Assembly: GCA_031551355.1 (NCBI GenBank)
Contig: JAVBNT010000020.1
Location: forward strand, 1 to 64,000
DNA from: JAVBNT01 sp031551355
Lineage (GTDB): Bacteria; Vulcanimicrobiota; CADAWZ01
Length of the DNA: 64,000 bases
Direction: 5' to 3'
The position numbers were made by a program, and so were the translations under genes. This document shows positions 25,895-34,492 of this stretch, in pieces; positions within the stretch are counted from its first letter, which is position 1, and the number at the start of each line of letters is the position of its first letter. The notes beneath the pieces were generated by a model that saw only the letters and a program-made list of their open reading frames with translations, ran no database searches and was not told the DNA's origin.

Positions 25895-26266
25895 TTACAT
25901 TTGCGTTGAGTTGGCCAGTGCGGAAATGTCTTTTTTGAAATTTTCCAGCTTATCTGCCGTAAGCAGTATAGTCTGATATCCTTTTTTGAATTTTTCTATA
26001 TTCACAGGCTCTTCCAGACTGCTTTCAATTACTCTTACTCCCCGGCCCATTTCTTCATGCAGTGATGAGAATACGGCACTTTTTTCGGATATTTTTTTTG
26101 AGTCCGCATTAAAGTAGATAGACGGTTCAACGGTATTTTTGAACTCATCCTGTATAGATTTTAACCCTGTCTTGAAGTTTTCAAAAAAATCGGAAAATTC
26201 TTCTTTTGAAATTTTCTCTTCAATAAATTTTTTACCCATTACGGTAAGTGTGATTCTTTCTTCCAT
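25895..26266 (-). CDS. Small helical orphan protein
   Basis: A 123-residue soluble protein, Lys/Glu/Phe-rich and mostly helical, with no recognised motif. CAGGAG precedes the ATG by eleven bases. It is read in the same direction as pncB 60 bases downstream and may share its transcript. Confidence 0.6.
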   Translation of the reverse strand: MEERITLTVMGKKFIEEKISKEEFSDFFENFKTGLKSIQDEFKNTVEPSIYFNADSKKISEKSAVFSSLHEEMGRGVRVIESSLEEPVNIEKFKKGYQTILLTADKLENFKKDISALANSTQM

Positions 26267-26400
26267 TAGTAATTACGCTCCTGAAAAATATTTTCTCTGA
26301 AAATTAGATTTCCACGGTGAAATCTCTTTCCCTTCTGAGGTGTTATATACTATAATGTATTTAATGCGTAATGTTTTTTTAAGAAAAGGAGTTGTGTCCA

Positions 26401-26871
26401 ATGTTTGTTAAATCGTTTTTTTCCGCTTTGTTTGGTATTTTAATATTTTCCGGCTTTGCCTTTGCACAGGGACAGCCGTATTCAGAGCAGTATTACCAAC
26501 AGCTTTATAAACAACAGCAATCCCAGCCTGAACCTCAGCCAACACCTCAAAATCAGCAGCAGTTGGTAACGCCTTATCAGCAGCTTGGATTTGATAAAAC
26601 AGGTGAGAGGACTTTTGAGGGTTTTGTTATGAAAGTTGAAACTCCCGATAAAAAAGATATGGAGTTTGTTGTGCAGACAAAATTTAATGGCGATATTAAA
26701 GGTAAGGTAGGGAAAAATACCAATTTTATACCGTCAAAATCGGCCTTTAAAGAGGGTGAATATGTTATTATAAAACAAAAGAGATCGCTTTATGCCGTAT
26801 CGGTTGATATCCCGGCTGTTTGGGATGCCAAGAAAAGGGAATTATGGTTTGAATCCAAATATAGAAAGTAA
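26401..26871 (+). CDS. Secreted Gln/Pro-rich small protein
   Basis: A 156-residue exported protein: signal peptide with a hydrophobic core (FFSALFGILIFSGFAFA) and probable cleavage after AFA. A Gln/Tyr/Pro-rich linker (QQLYKQQQSQPEPQP) is followed by a ~90-residue beta-rich domain (TFEGFVMKVETPDKKDMEFV to YAVSVDIPAVWDAKK). The ATG is eight bases after AAAGGAG. A TATAAT box lies at 26351-26356. The family is unknown. Its stop is one base from that of the convergent gene. Confidence 0.7.
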   Translation: MFVKSFFSALFGILIFSGFAFAQGQPYSEQYYQQLYKQQQSQPEPQPTPQNQQQLVTPYQQLGFDKTGERTFEGFVMKVETPDKKDMEFVVQTKFNGDIKGKVGKNTNFIPSKSAFKEGEYVIIKQKRSLYAVSVDIPAVWDAKKRELWFESKYRK

Positions 26872-26872
26872 T

Positions 26873-27325
26873 TTATTCCGGTTCCGGAATATTGTCTTCT
26901 TTAATTGTTTTTGCAGAGGAATTTTTGATTTTTTCCTCTGCTTTTTTTTCATATTCTTTCAAAAGCTGCAGCATTTCTTCCTCACAGTTTTTTTTCATAT
27001 CCCGTTTAAGTATATTTAATTCGGATGATGCATCCCATACGCTGACAAACATTGTGATTAAAAGAAAAACAAGCGTTCCGGCCCAGGGGAAAAAGTTTAT
27101 ATTTTTGAGGTGCAGGTCTCTTATTCCGGTGATGATGCAAATACTTGCGGCAAGCATTGCTCCGGTACCGATGAGCCTGCGCAGCAGTCTTACCTTTGCA
27201 GGCATCCCGCCGGCAATATTTTCCTTAAAGCTGAGATATTCTTTTATAAACAGCACGATTGCTGTTATTGTCAGTGCTGCCGGAAATAGATACGGCAATA
27301 ATTTCTCGGTCAAATTTTGCTCCAT
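26873..27325 (-). CDS. Small membrane protein with coiled-coil tail
   Basis: A 150-residue protein with three hydrophobic segments (LFPAALTITAIVLFI, ~12-26; a second near 55-70; WAGTLVFLLITMFVSVW near 80-97) and a charged coiled-coil tail rich in Glu and Lys. No family recognised. AGGA lies six bases before the ATG. Confidence 0.65.
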   Translation of the reverse strand: MEQNLTEKLLPYLFPAALTITAIVLFIKEYLSFKENIAGGMPAKVRLLRRLIGTGAMLAASICIITGIRDLHLKNINFFPWAGTLVFLLITMFVSVWDASSELNILKRDMKKNCEEEMLQLLKEYEKKAEEKIKNSSAKTIKEDNIPEPE

Positions 27326-27721
27326 GTTTTGTCCTGACTATATTTTCCGGTGCTGTTGTTATTCTGTAATGCAGCTCCACCGCCGGGACGATTTATATGT
27401 CGAATAAAATTCTAGCTGATATTTTTTTCCCCTGTTTTGCTTAATTTTGTATTTTTAATTTTTTATACAATTGGCAGCGTTTGACAGCAATATTTTTCCG
27501 CAGGGCCTGCCTTTTTCTTGTACACATTTTGCTCATATGAATATTATATATTTGGCGTTCAGAGGAGCGTGATTAAGATTTGAAAGAATACATAATGTGA
27601 TGTTGACAAAATATTTTAATTAGTTTAATATTTGGATTAATTGAAGTTGAATACATGTTTTGTGATATGCTGTAAATTAGTTTGTATTTTGCAGCTTTCG
27701 GTTATCTGCAAAGGAGGAATA
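27326..27721. other. Intergenic region between divergent genes
   Basis: About 400 bases without a gene. It holds the predicted promoter at 27603-27631 and the AAAGGAGG ribosome site of the lipoprotein gene at 27722. Nothing else was recognised. Confidence 0.5.
27603..27631 (+). promoter_or_regulatory. Predicted promoter of the lipoprotein cluster
   Basis: TTGACA (27603-27608), 17 bases, TAATAT (27626-27631), about 90 bases before the ATG at 27722. It probably drives the run of genes to about 31458. Confidence 0.7.
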
Positions 27722-28327
27722 ATGAATAATTTTGTAAAAGCCGCCGTATTGTATTTTGTTTTTGCTTTTTGCTGTGGCTGCAGCGAAGATCTTAGACTTA
27801 CGCGTGCCGTAAATGACTCTAATGATATGAACAGGAAGGAGGCTGCAAAAAAAGGCTCCCCTGTAGCTCCGGGATATACTTATATGACGAAAAAGGCAAG
27901 TTTTGCCAGAGAGCTGGAAGTTGCGGTTTTAGACGTTGGCGATGACAGGGTTGATACGGTCGAAGGCGATGCGCAGAAACTGTATAAGCTTTGGGTTACA
28001 CCGATAACTGTCAATATTCATTTGCGGGTAGACCCTAAGACGCCTGCTGAGGAAATGGAGCTGGAGTTTGCCAAAGAAGTTAAAAGATTAATGGTTTTGC
28101 TGACTCCTAAAATAAAGAACCATAAAAAAAACTTTGAATATGTGAGTATTATGGGAATTATTGATGCGCCGGCAAACAGTCAGATGGGTGAAATACCTCT
28201 TGTTGTTTTGGATATAAGCAAGCAATCCATAGCCGGTACCGACTGGGAGTCGGTGGAGCCGGAAACGATTCCGGAGCTATGCAGAAAGGAAGGCGGCACT
28301 TTTCAGGCCGGTGGTTTTGTCAGATAA
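27722..28327 (+). CDS. Lipoprotein, paralog 1
   Basis: A 201-residue predicted lipoprotein: short signal with lipobox FCCGC, then a conserved SEDLRLTRAVNDSND stretch. It is ~60% similar along its length to the 29661-30260 product, with shared GSPVAPGYTYM, VGDDRVDTxEGDAQKLYK and W-x-SVEPExIPExCRK blocks. AAAGGAGG precedes the ATG. No known domain. The two paralogs flank a membrane-anchored protein, so the three probably act together in the envelope. Confidence 0.75.
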   Translation: MNNFVKAAVLYFVFAFCCGCSEDLRLTRAVNDSNDMNRKEAAKKGSPVAPGYTYMTKKASFARELEVAVLDVGDDRVDTVEGDAQKLYKLWVTPITVNIHLRVDPKTPAEEMELEFAKEVKRLMVLLTPKIKNHKKNFEYVSIMGIIDAPANSQMGEIPLVVLDISKQSIAGTDWESVEPETIPELCRKEGGTFQAGGFVR

Positions 28328-28436
28328 TTTGTTCATTAATATAGTATAGGACCGAAGACAGATGTTTTTGGTTTTCTTTTAAAGTAATCGGATAGTTGGA
28401 GAAGTTCGGTATTTTTAACAATTTCAGGAGCTGTTT

Positions 28437-29627
28437 ATGAACGAAAATTCTACGGAAAATACAGAAAATAAAATTAATAAAAAGCCGTTGCAAATAAGGG
28501 ATGTCGTTATTGCGGTATGCCTGCCTGTTTTTTTGCTTTTTTTATACTTTATCTTCAGTTATATATTGCCATATACTAATTCGCAGGATTCTGCTGAAAT
28601 TCGCAGGATAATCTACGCTTTCCCGGACACGCTTAAGGAGCCTGTTGAAATCCCGGAAAAGGAAAACGGCAGGTATTGGTATTCATTGGCGGGATTGGAT
28701 GATAAAAGAACAGACAAAAAATATGAAAACCTGAAAACTTTTGTGGAAAGCAATATGTCTCAAAAATTGAACAACGATAAAATAACATTTAAGAGCATTA
28801 ATATTGCTCCCGTTTTGAAAGAATACGCGAGTGAGCTTGAGTATTTAAAAAAAGGCTCGGCCTGTAAATATTTTGTGCCGGAGTTTGAAGGCAAAGGGAC
28901 TAGTTTTGAATATATAAGACTGTATAAGGATAGTAATTTCAGGCTGGCTAGACATTATCAGCAGCTCTATAGATTCAAAGCTTTGTGCGAAATAAATAAT
29001 AAAGAGTATGACAAAGCTGCCGGGACAATCAACGACAGTTTTATGTTTGCCGTATCACTTCACAGAAACAATGTGCAGAGCGATAGAAAAAATCTGATCT
29101 CCTCTATGGTTGAGGTAGGCCTCAACAGTATTGCCTGTGAATCTCTTGAATATTTGCTTGAGAAAAGCGATAAACCTTATCCGCAGTTGCTGCAAACCCT
29201 TAAGCATGTAAAAAGCGAATTCAGCGATCAGGAAATTGAAAAAGTTTTTGAAAATGAGCGTGACTATATGTTGTTGATGACTGACGCCGGCGGTAAGAGT
29301 GAATCCGAAAAAGAATTTAAAAAAGGGAAATACGTATACGTTTTATTTTCACAACTTGGGACTACTCCGCAGGCTCCGCAGGTAATGTCTTTGTTTTGCG
29401 AAGTTATGAAGCACAATTTTTTTGAAAATCATAAGTTTGTCGTAAATTATATGGCAACCAAAGAGCTTAAAATTTTTGATGAAATGAGTAAATATAATAA
29501 TAACCCTTTGAGTCGGCTCACTCATTTCTCGGAGATTGCAGCTAATTATCCTAAGGCTGTCCAGCAATTGGAGACGGCACAAAGAAAAGTTAATTCGTTG
29601 GAAAGCATGCTGGAGAAGCGTAAATAA
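28437..29627 (+). CDS. Membrane-anchored helical protein
   Basis: A 396-residue protein with one N-terminal transmembrane segment (VVIAVCLPVFLLFLYFIFSY, ~24-43) and a long, mainly helical periplasmic or extracellular part. The family was not recognised. It is placed between two paralogous lipoproteins. AGGAG stands six bases before the ATG, and only 33 bases separate it from the next gene, so one operon is likely. Confidence 0.7.
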   Translation: MNENSTENTENKINKKPLQIRDVVIAVCLPVFLLFLYFIFSYILPYTNSQDSAEIRRIIYAFPDTLKEPVEIPEKENGRYWYSLAGLDDKRTDKKYENLKTFVESNMSQKLNNDKITFKSINIAPVLKEYASELEYLKKGSACKYFVPEFEGKGTSFEYIRLYKDSNFRLARHYQQLYRFKALCEINNKEYDKAAGTINDSFMFAVSLHRNNVQSDRKNLISSMVEVGLNSIACESLEYLLEKSDKPYPQLLQTLKHVKSEFSDQEIEKVFENERDYMLLMTDAGGKSESEKEFKKGKYVYVLFSQLGTTPQAPQVMSLFCEVMKHNFFENHKFVVNYMATKELKIFDEMSKYNNNPLSRLTHFSEIAANYPKAVQQLETAQRKVNSLESMLEKRK

Positions 29628-29660
29628 TTGTTTTACATATTATACAAGATGGAGGTAAAT

Positions 29661-30260
29661 ATGGGTGATTTTATAAAAGTCGGCATTTTGTTTTTTATTT
29701 TTGCTTTTTGTTACGGGTGCAGCGAGGATCTGAAACTGACGAACGCGATCAATGATTCCAATGAAATAAACAGGAAAGAGAGTTTTAAAAAAGGTTCTCC
29801 TGTCGCTCCCGGGTATACTTACATGTCGAAAGACAGAAGTTTTGCCAGAGAACTGGAATCTGCTATTTTAGAGGTTGGTGACGACAGGGTGGATACGCCC
29901 GAAGGCGATGCCCAAAAGCTCTATAAAATATGGGCAACTCCTACTGGCGTACATGTTCATTTAAGACTCGACTCTAATATTCCTATGAGTGAACTGGAAC
30001 ATGAATTTTCCAAGGATCTCAAACGTATCATGGTGTTGTTGTCCGCGCCGATGAAGAAGAATGCCAAAAAAACGCGGGGAGCGGTCAGTTTTATGGGAAT
30101 ACTTGATGCCCCCCGTAACAGTAATATGGCGGAACTGCCGATTGTAGTCGTTCATATTAATGAAAATGTTGCCAAAGAAACTGACTGGAATTCCGTTGAG
30201 CCTGAGAGTATTCCCGAAATATGCAGAAAAGACGGTGGTATTTTCCAGATTGGCATGTAG
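29661..30260 (+). CDS. Lipoprotein, paralog 2
   Basis: A 199-residue lipoprotein paralogous to the 27722-28327 product: lipobox FCYGC, then SEDLKLTNAINDSNE, GSPVAPGYTYM, VGDDRVDTPEGDAQKLYK and SVEPESIPEICRK. The ATG follows TGGAGGT by five bases. The similarity is even along the whole length, so it is a full gene duplication, now diverged. Confidence 0.75.
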   Translation: MGDFIKVGILFFIFAFCYGCSEDLKLTNAINDSNEINRKESFKKGSPVAPGYTYMSKDRSFARELESAILEVGDDRVDTPEGDAQKLYKIWATPTGVHVHLRLDSNIPMSELEHEFSKDLKRIMVLLSAPMKKNAKKTRGAVSFMGILDAPRNSNMAELPIVVVHINENVAKETDWNSVEPESIPEICRKDGGIFQIGM

Positions 30261-30278
30261 AATTGAGGTAAACGAATT

Positions 30279-30329
30279 ATGAGTGCTTACCAAAAAAATC
30301 ATACCGAAGAGGTGTCCTTTGAAATTTAA
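30279..30329 (+). CDS. Possible 16-residue leader ORF
   Basis: ATG at 30279 preceded by GAGGT encodes MSAYQKNHTEEVSFEI and stops at 30329, overlapping the predicted TTG start of the next gene by 11 bases. It could couple translation of the next gene, or be accidental. Confidence 0.3.
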   Translation: MSAYQKNHTEEVSFEI

Positions 30330-31458
30330 ACGTTTCAAAATCAGCAAAAGCGGCGAAGAGCTTATTATCAGACATAAGCCTTTCATCTTTCAAGCACTTT
30401 TTCCGATATTTGTTTTATTGTTTATTCCCTTTATGATTTTAGATTCATCCGGTTCCGTTGAATCGTTTTTGAGATTATTAAAGCCAGGGGAACTGCCGTT
30501 TCTTTTATTATTGTTCTGCCTTCCTGCCGGTTTTGTTTTGTATGCTGTTGTTGCATTCTTTACGGGTGTTAAGGAAATAAGAATCAGTAAATCAGAAATA
30601 AGTATTAAAGTTCCTGCAATGCCTTTTTCCAAGTCTTCTCCGGAAATAATTTCTCTGGAAAATTTTGTTAAGTTTAATCTGGAAAAAACAGATGGTGATG
30701 AGCTGTTCCGTTTGTCTGCGGTTTTAAAAGCCGGGGAACCTTTTGTCGTTGAGAGCTTTTATAAATTGGAAGAAGCCGAAGTTTTTAGAAAGACTGTTGA
30801 AAATTTTTTAGCGTCTCGAGGATTCAGTTTTAAAACGGACTTGGAACAGAGGACTGATAATGTTGTGAAAGTTTCTGAAAAGCAGGATGAAACCGGCGGC
30901 GGATTTGATGATACGATTTTTAGTCATACTGATATTCCTAAACGTTTTAAAGTCCGCAAAGATGTAGGAGAGCTTTCCATAAAATACAGGAAGAGTTTTA
31001 TGGGAAAATTATTGTTCTCTATATTACTTGTATTGTTTGCGTTTTATGTGCTGTATTTGTTCTTTTGTCTTTTAAGGTCTGCGAAGCCTGTGCGGATTGA
31101 GTTTTTGCTTTTGGCGGTTACTGTGATAATTGCTCTATGGAGACAATTGAGGGATTTAATTATTTGTGGTGAAATAAGAGTAAATAAATATGAAATAAAT
31201 ATCAGAGATATTTATTCAAAGTCTTTATGGCCGGGGTGGAAGAGGTTTCTTACGGAGAACTTTATTAATTTCGATATTGAAACGGATGAAGATGAGGATT
31301 CCGGCCTGAAAAGCCGTACAAGGTGTTCCGGGGCATTATATATGATTTTTCGGGGCGAAGGCAGCGTTGATAAGGAAACTATTTTTATAGATTATTTTAA
31401 CAATTTGGAAGAGGCCGAATTTATTAAAAATACGATAGAGAAATTTTTATGTCATTGA
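30319..31458 (+). CDS. Membrane protein with a duplicated domain
   Basis: A ~379-residue inner-membrane protein made of two similar halves. Each has RFK(I/V)xKxxxELxI(R/K), two hydrophobic segments, a beta-rich (E/I)IRxxKxEIxI stretch, a polar segment with KFNLExxD or NFDIETDED, and a final LEEAExxxxTxExFL. The arrangement recalls membrane-tethered bacterial PH-like domains, but I cannot confirm this. The start is uncertain: TTG 30319, five bases after GAAGAGGTG, fits the domain border best; GTG 30283 is an alternative. A third, broken copy lies at 31558-32055. Confidence 0.65.
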   Translation: MKFKRFKISKSGEELIIRHKPFIFQALFPIFVLLFIPFMILDSSGSVESFLRLLKPGELPFLLLLFCLPAGFVLYAVVAFFTGVKEIRISKSEISIKVPAMPFSKSSPEIISLENFVKFNLEKTDGDELFRLSAVLKAGEPFVVESFYKLEEAEVFRKTVENFLASRGFSFKTDLEQRTDNVVKVSEKQDETGGGFDDTIFSHTDIPKRFKVRKDVGELSIKYRKSFMGKLLFSILLVLFAFYVLYLFFCLLRSAKPVRIEFLLLAVTVIIALWRQLRDLIICGEIRVNKYEINIRDIYSKSLWPGWKRFLTENFINFDIETDEDEDSGLKSRTRCSGALYMIFRGEGSVDKETIFIDYFNNLEEAEFIKNTIEKFLCH

Positions 31459-31557
31459 AATGGTTGCAATACGGGGATTAAATATTAAAAGCTCATATAT
31501 TTTATCCTGTGTTGTAAGTTTTATTTTATGTTTGAATATAGGGGAGGGCGGCAGATT

Positions 31558-32055
31558 ATGAATCTTTTTTTTTCAGGCAACCAGGATAAAAATGATGATG
31601 TTGGAGTCACCAAAAAATAAAGCCGTTAAACCCGCCTATATAAAACCACCGTCTTCTGAGTCCGGCAGCGTGTCGGTAGACTTTAGAAACTTTACCATCA
31701 CCAAAAGAGGCGGAGAGCTTGCTATCAGACAGAATTCTCCTTTTGTGAGTATGGGAGGCTTTATAATACTTGGGTGTGTCTATTTTGCTTTTATTTCTGA
31801 CTTTAAAGAATTTTTTAAGTTATTAAAGCTTGAGGATTTGCCGGTTTTGAAAATATCTTTAATTTTGATATAAGCAGGTCACAAAATAATTTTTCAGTAA
31901 CTGCTGTTTTGGAAAAAGAATCTATATATTTATTTTCATTTATAACTTCATGGGAAGATGCTGAGGAGATCAGATATACTATAGAGAGGTTTTTAGAGCA
32001 ACAAGGGGTGTCGGGACGGAAGGCGGAAATAGCTGCTGAACCGGCCCTGAAATAA
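31558..32055 (+). pseudogene. Decayed third copy of the duplicated membrane domain
   Basis: Starts with a good ribosome site (GGGAGGGCGG) and ATG at 31558, but that frame stops at 31620. The matching frame continues from ~31592 with FRNFTITKRGGELAIRQNS, like the N-terminal repeat next door, and stops at 31873. A third frame then continues FNFDISRSQNNFSVTAVLEK to SWEDAEEIRYTIERFLEQQG and stops at 32055, matching the end of that repeat. The middle (second membrane segment and following strand) is missing. At least two frame breaks plus a deletion show a dead copy. Confidence 0.75.
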
Positions 32056-32200
32056 TTCATGATGTTAAGCTTACTGCATAAAATTTAAGAGCCCCCGGTT
32101 TAAATATTAAACCAACAATGTCTGTAGGTAAGACATAAACGTGTGTAATATCAGTGTTATGAAAGTAGAACTATTGCCCATGCAGCGTTAGCTTCGGGGA

Positions 32201-32229
32201 TTGCAAAAATAACACGGATGTGATATAGT
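32201..32229 (+). promoter_or_regulatory. Predicted promoter of rimP-nusA-infB
   Basis: TTGCAA (32201-32206), 17 bases, TATAGT (32224-32229). It lies just upstream of the leader hairpins and about 75 bases before rimP. Confidence 0.6.
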
Positions 32230-32246
32230 AAAAATCCAGTAATATT

Positions 32247-32288
32247 TCTCTGCGATTCAGAGAGTGGGTTTTCCCACTCTTTTCTTTT
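32247..32288 (+). promoter_or_regulatory. Leader hairpins with terminator form before rimP
   Basis: Two adjoining stems share bases: TCTCTG / CAGAGA (32247-32263) and AGAGTGGG / CCCACTCT (32261-32280). The second is followed by TTTCTTTT and then directly by the rimP ribosome site. The shared AGA means the stems compete, as in attenuators. It could tune the operon or merely end upstream transcripts. Confidence 0.55.
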
Positions 32289-32300
32289 GGAGATGTTTTT

Positions 32301-32594
32301 ATGATATCAGTTGCCAAACTTGCGAAAATAAAGGATGCTGCCGGTAGGATAGCGTCTTTTTGTGGCGTCAGGCTTGATGATGTTGAGTTTGTCGTTGAGT
32401 TGGGACATAATATTTTGAGGCTTACAATAGATAATGAAAATGGAGTCTCCACTTCTGATTGTGAATCGGTGAGCAGGGCGTTCAGTAAAAAAATGGACGA
32501 ACTTGATCTTATCACTGAGCATTATTTTTTAGAAGTGACTTCGCCGGGCAAAGGTGAATTTCCGACTGTTCCGGATTTGAATAATATAAAATAG
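32301..32594 (+). CDS. rimP: Truncated ribosome maturation factor RimP
   Basis: RimP helps mature the 30S ribosomal subunit. This protein is only 97 residues, against about 150 normally. The N-terminal alpha/beta domain is intact (LDDVEFVVELGHNILRLTID, SDCESVSRAFSKKMDELDLI, YFLEVTSPG), but after LEVTSPGKGE it ends in about 12 further residues. The C-terminal SH3-like domain is absent, and none of it is seen in other frames before nusA. Position first in the rimP-nusA-ylxR-infB operon confirms identity. The ATG has TTGGAGA before it. Confidence 0.85.
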   Translation: MISVAKLAKIKDAAGRIASFCGVRLDDVEFVVELGHNILRLTIDNENGVSTSDCESVSRAFSKKMDELDLITEHYFLEVTSPGKGEFPTVPDLNNIK

Positions 32595-32625
32595 ATGTTA
32601 TTCCTTTTGGGGGAGGAGAGTATTT

Positions 32626-34155
32626 GTGAATCCTGATTTTATTTCTGCACTCAAGCAGATAGAGAAAGAGAGAGAGATTCCTCTCGAAGTTATACTTGTA
32701 GCAATAGAAGATGCTCTTACGGCTGCATATAAGCGTAATTACACTTCCAGCCAGGATGTCATTGTTAAAATAGACAGAGCTACGGGAACAATAAATGCGA
32801 CCGCAGCAAAGTTGGTTGTAGAGAATGTTTCAAATTCTCTTTTGGAAATATCTTTGAGTGCCGCTCAGAAAATAAATCCAAAAATGAAGCTCGGCTCTGA
32901 AATAGAAGTAGTTGTGACTCCTGATGATTTTGGGCGTATTGCCGCGCAAACGGCAAAACAGGTAATTGTTCAGAGGATCAGGGAAGCTGAACGGGATATT
33001 GTTTTCGATGAATTCACAAAACGCGAGGAAGAGCTTGTAAGCGGTATTGTCCAGCGTTATGAACAGAAAAACTATATGGTTGATCTTGGGCGTGTTGAGG
33101 GCGTTCTTCCTTTGGCGGAACACGTTATTTCCGAGCATTTTAAGCATGGCGACAGAATTAAGGCCGTCATTTTGAGAGCTCAAAAAACCCCTAAAGGCCC
33201 GCAGATAATACTGTCAAGAACAACTCCATCGCTTGTTTCGCGGCTTTTTGAAAATGAAGTGCCTGAAATTGCTTCGGGTGTTATTCAGATAAGATCAATC
33301 GTCAGAGAGCCGGGAAACCGTTCTAAGATTGCCGTTGAATCAAAGGATCCGAAAATAGATCCCGTCGGCGCCTGTGTCGGCCCCAAGGGGTCAAGGGTTC
33401 AAAGTATTGTTGATGAACTTAAAAATGAAAAAATAGATATTATCAACTGGAATCAGGATCCGTCTGTCTATATTGCAAACTCGCTTAGTCCGGCAAAAGT
33501 TCTGACTGTGAAGCTTTATGCATATGATAAATCTGCGTTGGTGGTTGTTCCCGATCATCAGCTTTCTCTGGCTATCGGGAAAGAAGGTCAGAATGTCAGG
33601 CTTGCTGCCAGACTGACCGGTTGGAAAATAGATATAAAGAGTGAGTCGCAGTATGAAGAAAACAGAGAAGAAATAGAAGCAAAGGCATTGGAAATGGCTC
33701 TTTTTCATGCAGAGGAAAATGAGCGTCTTAGAGCTGAAGAGGAAAAGAAGAGACAGGAATTATTTGAGAGAGAGCTGGCCGCCAAAGCGGCTCAAATGGA
33801 GCAGGAGTTATCCGAAGAGTCTGAATCTCAGGATGAGCCGGAAGATTCTTTTGAGCAGGATGAGCCGCAGGATTTATCTTTTGTGGAGCAGCCTGAACCT
33901 GATGCTCAGGATTCTGCTGCGGAAGAGGCGGGAGAAGATTATCGCCCCGAAACGCCTGAGCCTGCAAAATTTATGCCGGTAGATGCTCCTGTGGATGATC
34001 CCGATCGCCCGAGGAAGAAAAAGAGAAAAGAACGGCGTGTAGAAGAAGAGCGGGAAGAGATTGCTTCACGTAAGAAGAAAAAAGCGAAACGCTCCAGAAG
34101 TACTACTGAAGATTTTGATGATGACTCTTATGATTCTTTCGGTTGGGAGTCCTGA
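32626..34155 (+). CDS. nusA: Transcription termination/antitermination factor NusA
   Basis: Binds RNA polymerase and nascent RNA and modulates pausing, termination and antitermination. Order: N-terminal polymerase-binding domain (~1-125), S1 domain (~130-200), KH1 and KH2 (~230-345), with DPVGACVGPKGSRVQ and VVPDHQLSLAIGKEGQNVRLAARLTGW split across them. A ~160-residue tail follows, first acidic (EESESQDEPEDSFEQDEPQD) and then strongly basic (KKKRKERR, SRKKKKAKRS). Start is GTG after GGGGGAGGAG. 509 residues, longer than the ~370 of Firmicutes because of the tail, which is not the E. coli acidic repeat. Confidence 0.95.
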   Translation: MNPDFISALKQIEKEREIPLEVILVAIEDALTAAYKRNYTSSQDVIVKIDRATGTINATAAKLVVENVSNSLLEISLSAAQKINPKMKLGSEIEVVVTPDDFGRIAAQTAKQVIVQRIREAERDIVFDEFTKREEELVSGIVQRYEQKNYMVDLGRVEGVLPLAEHVISEHFKHGDRIKAVILRAQKTPKGPQIILSRTTPSLVSRLFENEVPEIASGVIQIRSIVREPGNRSKIAVESKDPKIDPVGACVGPKGSRVQSIVDELKNEKIDIINWNQDPSVYIANSLSPAKVLTVKLYAYDKSALVVVPDHQLSLAIGKEGQNVRLAARLTGWKIDIKSESQYEENREEIEAKALEMALFHAEENERLRAEEEKKRQELFERELAAKAAQMEQELSEESESQDEPEDSFEQDEPQDLSFVEQPEPDAQDSAAEEAGEDYRPETPEPAKFMPVDAPVDDPDRPRKKKRKERRVEEEREEIASRKKKKAKRSRSTTEDFDDDSYDSFGWES

Positions 34156-34156
34156 T

Positions 34157-34429
34157 TTGGAATCGCAAAGAGTTAAAAAGCTCCCTCTGAGAAAATGTGT
34201 GGTTTGCAGCGCAATGAAGGAAAAGAAGGAGCTTTTGCGTCTGTCTGATCGGAAATCCGCAGGGATAGAGTTTGAACCTTGTTCTTTATGCGGCAAAGGT
34301 GTGTATATTTGTCTGAGCAGAGGCTGTTTGCAGGCATTTCTCAGGGAAAAAAAGTTCCGTGTAAGATTTTTAGCAAGAATAAATGACGGGTATCTGAAAA
34401 ATCTTAATGATTTTATTGATAAAGTTTGA
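34157..34429 (+). CDS. ylxR: YlxR-family RNA-binding/regulatory protein
   Basis: A 90-residue basic protein of the YlxR (DUF448) family, found between nusA and infB in many bacteria. Landmarks: LRKCVVCSAMKEKKELLRL and GKGVYICLSRGCLQAFLREKK. Cys pairs occur where the family has CVxC and YxC. I choose the TTG at 34157, seven bases after GGGAG and one base past the nusA stop; reading further back enters nusA. It is likely nucleic-acid binding. The usual L7Ae-like partner (ylxQ) is absent. Confidence 0.85.
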   Translation: MESQRVKKLPLRKCVVCSAMKEKKELLRLSDRKSAGIEFEPCSLCGKGVYICLSRGCLQAFLREKKFRVRFLARINDGYLKNLNDFIDKV

Positions 34430-34492
34430 TTTTTGATTTTTATTATTTTTAAGCCGGCCTTTAACGGCAGGTTTTTTGAAGGATGTGACGGG

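Noticed and set aside
32595..32625. Missing RimP C-terminal domain in another frame
   Set aside because: Only 31 bases separate the rimP stop from nusA, too little to hold the domain.
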